This document shows positions 59,011-61,338 of a DNA stretch of 61,338 nucleotides, in pieces. Below the pieces are notes generated by a model. It did no database searches, had not been told where the DNA came from, and was given only the letters and a program-made list of their open reading frames with translations. Source of the DNA: Dactylosporangium sucinum (GTDB lineage Bacteria; Actinomycetota; Actinomycetes; Mycobacteriales; Micromonosporaceae); NCBI RefSeq assembly GCF_014647515.1, contig NZ_BMPI01000069.1:1-61338 (forward strand). The letters run 5' to 3'. Numbering within the stretch: position 1 is the first letter of the stretch; every line of letters begins with the position of its first letter. A program made the position numbers and the translations under genes.

Positions 59011-59106
59011 ACCGGGCCCGCCGATCCGGCGCCGACCGGGCCCGCCGATCCGGCGCCGACCGGGCCCGCCGATCCGGCGCGGACCGGGTCCGCCGATCCG
59101 GCGCCG
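59011..59106. repeat. 24-bp tandem repeat, four copies
   Basis: The unit ACCGGGCCCGCCGATCCGGC plus GCCG recurs at 59011, 59035, 59059 and 59083, the last copy with two changes. It lies between the ligase stop and the hydrolase start. The period is a multiple of three, so reading frames stay open through it (GPADPAPT repeats), but no gene is supported. GGCGGCGGTGGCTCACGGAC also occurs on both sides, near 58896 and 59152. Confidence 0.85.
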
Positions 59107-59162
59107 GCGGTGGCTCAGGGGCGGCCGGCCGGCTGCCCCGCCGGCCGGGTGGCGGCGGTGGC

Positions 59163-60278
59163 TCACGGACGGCCGGCCAGCACGGACTCGACGTCGAACC
59201 GGATCGGGCGGTCGAGCTGCTCGTAGGTGCAGGAGCGCGGGTCGCGGTCGGGGCGCCAGCGCTTGAACTGGGCCGTGTGCCGGAACCGGTCGCCCTCCAT
59301 GGCGTCGTAGCCGACCTCGACGACCAGCTCGGGCCGCAGCGGCACGAACGACAGGTCCTTCTTGCCCGTCCAGCGGCTCACCCCGCCGGGCAGGCGGGTG
59401 CCACCCTCGGCGGGCAACGACTCGATGCTCTCGGCCGCGCTGCCCGGGGCCTGGCCCGCCCAGTTCCACGGGTGGTCGACCACGTCCTCACGGTATTGCT
59501 CGAGCTCCTGCACCAGCTCGGCCCGCCGCTCCCGGGTGAAGGAGGCGGCCACCCCGACGTGGTGCAGGCGGCCCTCGTCGTCATAGAGGCCGAGCAGGAG
59601 CGAGCCGACGATCGGGCCCTCCTTGTGCCAGCGGAAGCCGGCCACCACCGTGTCCGCCGTGCGGGAGTGCTTGATCTTGTACATCGTGCGCTTCCCCGGC
59701 TCGTAGAGCCCCTCGGCCGGCTTGGCGATGACCCCGTCGAGCCCGGCGCCCTCGAAGCGCTCGAACCAGTCGCGGGCCGTGTCGACGTCGGTCGTCACCG
59801 GGGTCACGTGCATCGGCGGTCGCACCTCGGCGAGCGCCTCGACCAGGCGGGCGCGGCGCTTGGCATAGCCCTCTCCGGTGAGTGCCTGGTCGCCGAGGGC
59901 CAGCAGGTCGAACGCCACGAACGAGGCCGGCGTGTGCTCGGCGAGCATCTTCACGCGGCTCGCGGCCGGGTGGATGCGCTGGCCGAGCATCTCGAAGTCG
60001 AGCCGCGGCTCGCCCGTGTCGCGCCGGATCACGATGATCTCGCCGTCGACCACGCAGCGCTCGGGCAGCTGGGCCCGGACCTGCTCGACCACCTCGGGGA
60101 AGTAGCGGGTCAGCGTCTTGCCGCCCCGGCTGGCCAGCTCGACCTCGTCGCCGTCGCGGAAGACGATGCAGCGGAAGCCGTCCCACTTCGGCTCGTAGCT
60201 CATGCCGGGCGCGGTGGGCAGGCTCGGGATGCTCTTCGCGAGCATCGGCTCGACCGGCGGGTTGACGGGCAGTTCCAC
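59163..60278 (-). CDS. ATP-dependent DNA ligase, LigC-like
   Basis: A 371-residue nick-sealing ligase. The adenylation motif I is EPKWDGFRCI with the catalytic Lys (about residue 31), followed by motif Ia SRGGKTLTRYFPE, motif III VVDGEIIV, motif IIIa FVAFDLLAL, motif IV GLDGVIAK and motif V MYKIKHSRTAD. The C-terminal OB-fold holds VVEVGYD and ends FDVESVLAG. It has no polymerase or phosphoesterase domain, so it is a stand-alone enzyme like mycobacterial LigC, encoded near PrimPolC there too (from memory). GTG 60278 is the start. Confidence 0.95.
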   Translation of the reverse strand: MELPVNPPVEPMLAKSIPSLPTAPGMSYEPKWDGFRCIVFRDGDEVELASRGGKTLTRYFPEVVEQVRAQLPERCVVDGEIIVIRRDTGEPRLDFEMLGQRIHPAASRVKMLAEHTPASFVAFDLLALGDQALTGEGYAKRRARLVEALAEVRPPMHVTPVTTDVDTARDWFERFEGAGLDGVIAKPAEGLYEPGKRTMYKIKHSRTADTVVAGFRWHKEGPIVGSLLLGLYDDEGRLHHVGVAASFTRERRAELVQELEQYREDVVDHPWNWAGQAPGSAAESIESLPAEGGTRLPGGVSRWTGKKDLSFVPLRPELVVEVGYDAMEGDRFRHTAQFKRWRPDRDPRSCTYEQLDRPIRFDVESVLAGRP

Positions 60279-60361
60279 GAGGACCAGTCAACCACAGAGC
60301 TACGACAACTTCGTTCAGACGACGTCCCACACAGCGGCCCGCGCCCGGTTATGCGGCGCCC

Positions 60362-61267
60362 TCAGAACCGCGCGAACGAGCGCAACGGCATCCGCGGGCC
60401 GAACTTCGGCGCCGTGATGCCCGCGGCGGCCAGCAGGCCGCACACCCGGCCGCGATGGCCCGCGTAGGGGGCCAGCAGCTCCAGCATGTGCTCGTCCGTG
60501 CCGCGGGGCGCCCCGGTCAGCGCGTAGGCCACGATGTTCTTGATGTGGTAGTCGCCGACCGAGACGGCGTCGGCGTCGCCGTACGCCGCGCGGGTCACCT
60601 CGGCCGCCGTCCACGGGCCGATGCCGGGGATGCTCACCAGCCGCGCGGTCGCCGAAGCCGCGTCCGGGCAGCGCTCCAGGGCCGCCGCCTGGGCCGCGGC
60701 GCGGCGGAGCGTGTCGGCCCGCTTCTGCTCGACGCCGAACGGGTGGAACACCCAGTACGGCGTGGCGGCCACCGCCTCCGGCTCCGGGGGCAGCCGCAGC
60801 CGTGGCAACGGCCCGGGCGCGGGCTCGGCGCTGAAGTGGCGCAGCACGCGCACGTACCCGTGGTGCGCCTCCTTGCCGGTCACCTTCTGCCCGAGGATCG
60901 CCGGCACCAGGTGGTGGAAGACCCGGCCGGTCGCGCCGAAGCGCAGCCCGGCGTGCTCGTGGGCGAGCCGCGCGACGAGCGGGTGCTGCTTCGCGAGCTC
61001 GGCGAACCCGGTCACGTCGTCGCGCAGCCCGGCCACCACGTCGGCCCGGTCGAGCAGCCAGCCGGCACCCGGCCCGTAGGCCTCCGCGGTCAGCTCGGCG
61101 GCCGGCTTGGAGTACGACAGGCGCAGCGTGCCCGGACCGTCGGGGGTGCGGGTCGCGAAGAACGCCTCCCGGCCGCCGATCGCGAGCGTCGGGTCGCCGT
61201 GGATGAGCGCCAGGCCGCGCATGGTGCCGGCCAGGTCGTAGCGCTCGGGGGCGGCGAAGCGGGTCAC
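60362..61267 (-). CDS. DNA-3-methyladenine glycosylase-type protein (HhH-GPD family)
   Basis: A 301-residue DNA glycosylase of the HhH-GPD superfamily removing damaged bases. The N-terminal region is AlkA-like, and the HhH core is FHHLVPAILGQKVTGKEA followed by LVSIPGIGPWTAAEVTRAAY (hairpin) and the catalytic Asp in AVSVGDYHIKNIVAY. No iron-sulfur Cys cluster follows, so it is AlkA-type rather than MutY/Nth. The start is GTG 61267, immediately downstream of a 55-bp-type repeat that supplies the GGAGG. It flanks the ligase by 83 nt, supporting a base-excision group. Confidence 0.9.
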   Translation of the reverse strand: MTRFAAPERYDLAGTMRGLALIHGDPTLAIGGREAFFATRTPDGPGTLRLSYSKPAAELTAEAYGPGAGWLLDRADVVAGLRDDVTGFAELAKQHPLVARLAHEHAGLRFGATGRVFHHLVPAILGQKVTGKEAHHGYVRVLRHFSAEPAPGPLPRLRLPPEPEAVAATPYWVFHPFGVEQKRADTLRRAAAQAAALERCPDAASATARLVSIPGIGPWTAAEVTRAAYGDADAVSVGDYHIKNIVAYALTGAPRGTDEHMLELLAPYAGHRGRVCGLLAAAGITAPKFGPRMPLRSFARF

Positions 61268-61270
61268 GCG

Positions 61271-61338
61271 CCCTCCGCTTCGCTCCGGCCGCGCGCCTTC
61301 GACACTGAGCCGATGGTGACCGGCCCCTCCGCTTCGCT
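61271..61338. repeat. Diverged copy of the 55-bp repeat at the right edge
   Basis: Unit starts at 61271 (CCCTCCGCTTCGCTCCGGCC) and again at 61325, period 54, then is cut by the window end. It is about 90 percent the same as the units at 17121-17248 and has the same place, directly upstream of a minus-strand start codon. Confidence 0.85.

Noticed and set aside
58951..59226. A small gene with GPADPAPT repeats
   Set aside because: It is a translation of the 24-bp tandem array, overlaps two minus-strand genes and has no ribosome site.
56262..60278. A LigD-type polymerase-ligase for Ku-dependent end joining
   Set aside because: The two activities are separate genes in opposite orientation with no phosphoesterase domain or ku gene in the window; lengths fit PrimPolC and LigC better.

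Overview
The window is about 61 kb of very GC-rich chromosome with strong G/C bias at third codon positions, frequent GTG starts and stop/start overlaps of the ATGA or GTGA type. Gene content points to a Gram-positive actinobacterium, and the domain set and high GC suggest Micromonosporaceae (inference). No insertion sequence, prophage, rRNA operon or CRISPR array is visible.

The backbone is a conserved actinobacterial neighbourhood. From memory it is colinear with Mycobacterium tuberculosis Rv2703 to Rv2674: sigA/hrdB (partial), suhB, a LytR_C protein, DUF4193, DUF3093, dut, DUF3710, an OB-fold protein, DUF3159, two TrkA/RCK proteins, an APC-superfamily permease resembling the potassium importer KimA, a TrmA-type RNA methyltransferase, dxs, ribonuclease D, DUF3000, hemE, hemG/hemY, hemQ and msrB.

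Lineage-specific blocks interrupt this backbone. Block 1 (14.4-31.8 kb, between dxs and a fatty-acid beta-oxidation pair) holds an orphan solute-binding lipoprotein, membrane proteins, a type I 3-dehydroquinate dehydratase, a Ro60/Rsr (TROVE) protein with an unannotated tRNA-mimicking Y RNA locus, four paralogous membrane-anchored PQQ-type beta-propellers, an OmpR/HK two-component pair, a PadR-HAAS membrane pair, a diguanylate cyclase and an M23 endopeptidase. Block 2 (37.1-39.2 kb) holds an anchored HtrA-like protease and a proline-rich coiled-coil membrane protein. Block 3 (45.0-54.9 kb) holds a GNAT enzyme, a CoA-disulfide-reductase-like flavoprotein, a beta-helix protein, dGTPase, a methyltransferase, a TetR-controlled DrrAB-type ABC exporter with two clear operators, and a GH25 muramidase with a seven-repeat lectin-like C-terminus. 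The right end (55.5-61.3 kb) holds an LPXTG protein, a PrimPolC-like polymerase, a TAP-type hydrolase, a LigC-like ATP-dependent DNA ligase and an AlkA-type DNA glycosylase, which together look like a base-excision-repair group.

Two dispersed repeat families were found. One is a 55-bp unit placed directly upstream of start codons (17.1-17.2 kb and the right edge). The other is a 78-79-bp palindrome (7.3 kb and 35.3 kb). Several genes have a TANNNT hexamer 6-9 nt before the start codon, which suggests leaderless transcripts.

The most interesting feature is the Rsr locus. Just upstream of rsr, on the same strand, lies an RNA in which a T-arm and the 3' acceptor strand precede the 5' acceptor strand and a D-arm, all inside an 8-bp stem. 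This is a circularly permuted tRNA mimic of the YrlA class. It is preceded by two further hairpins that share a sequence motif with it.
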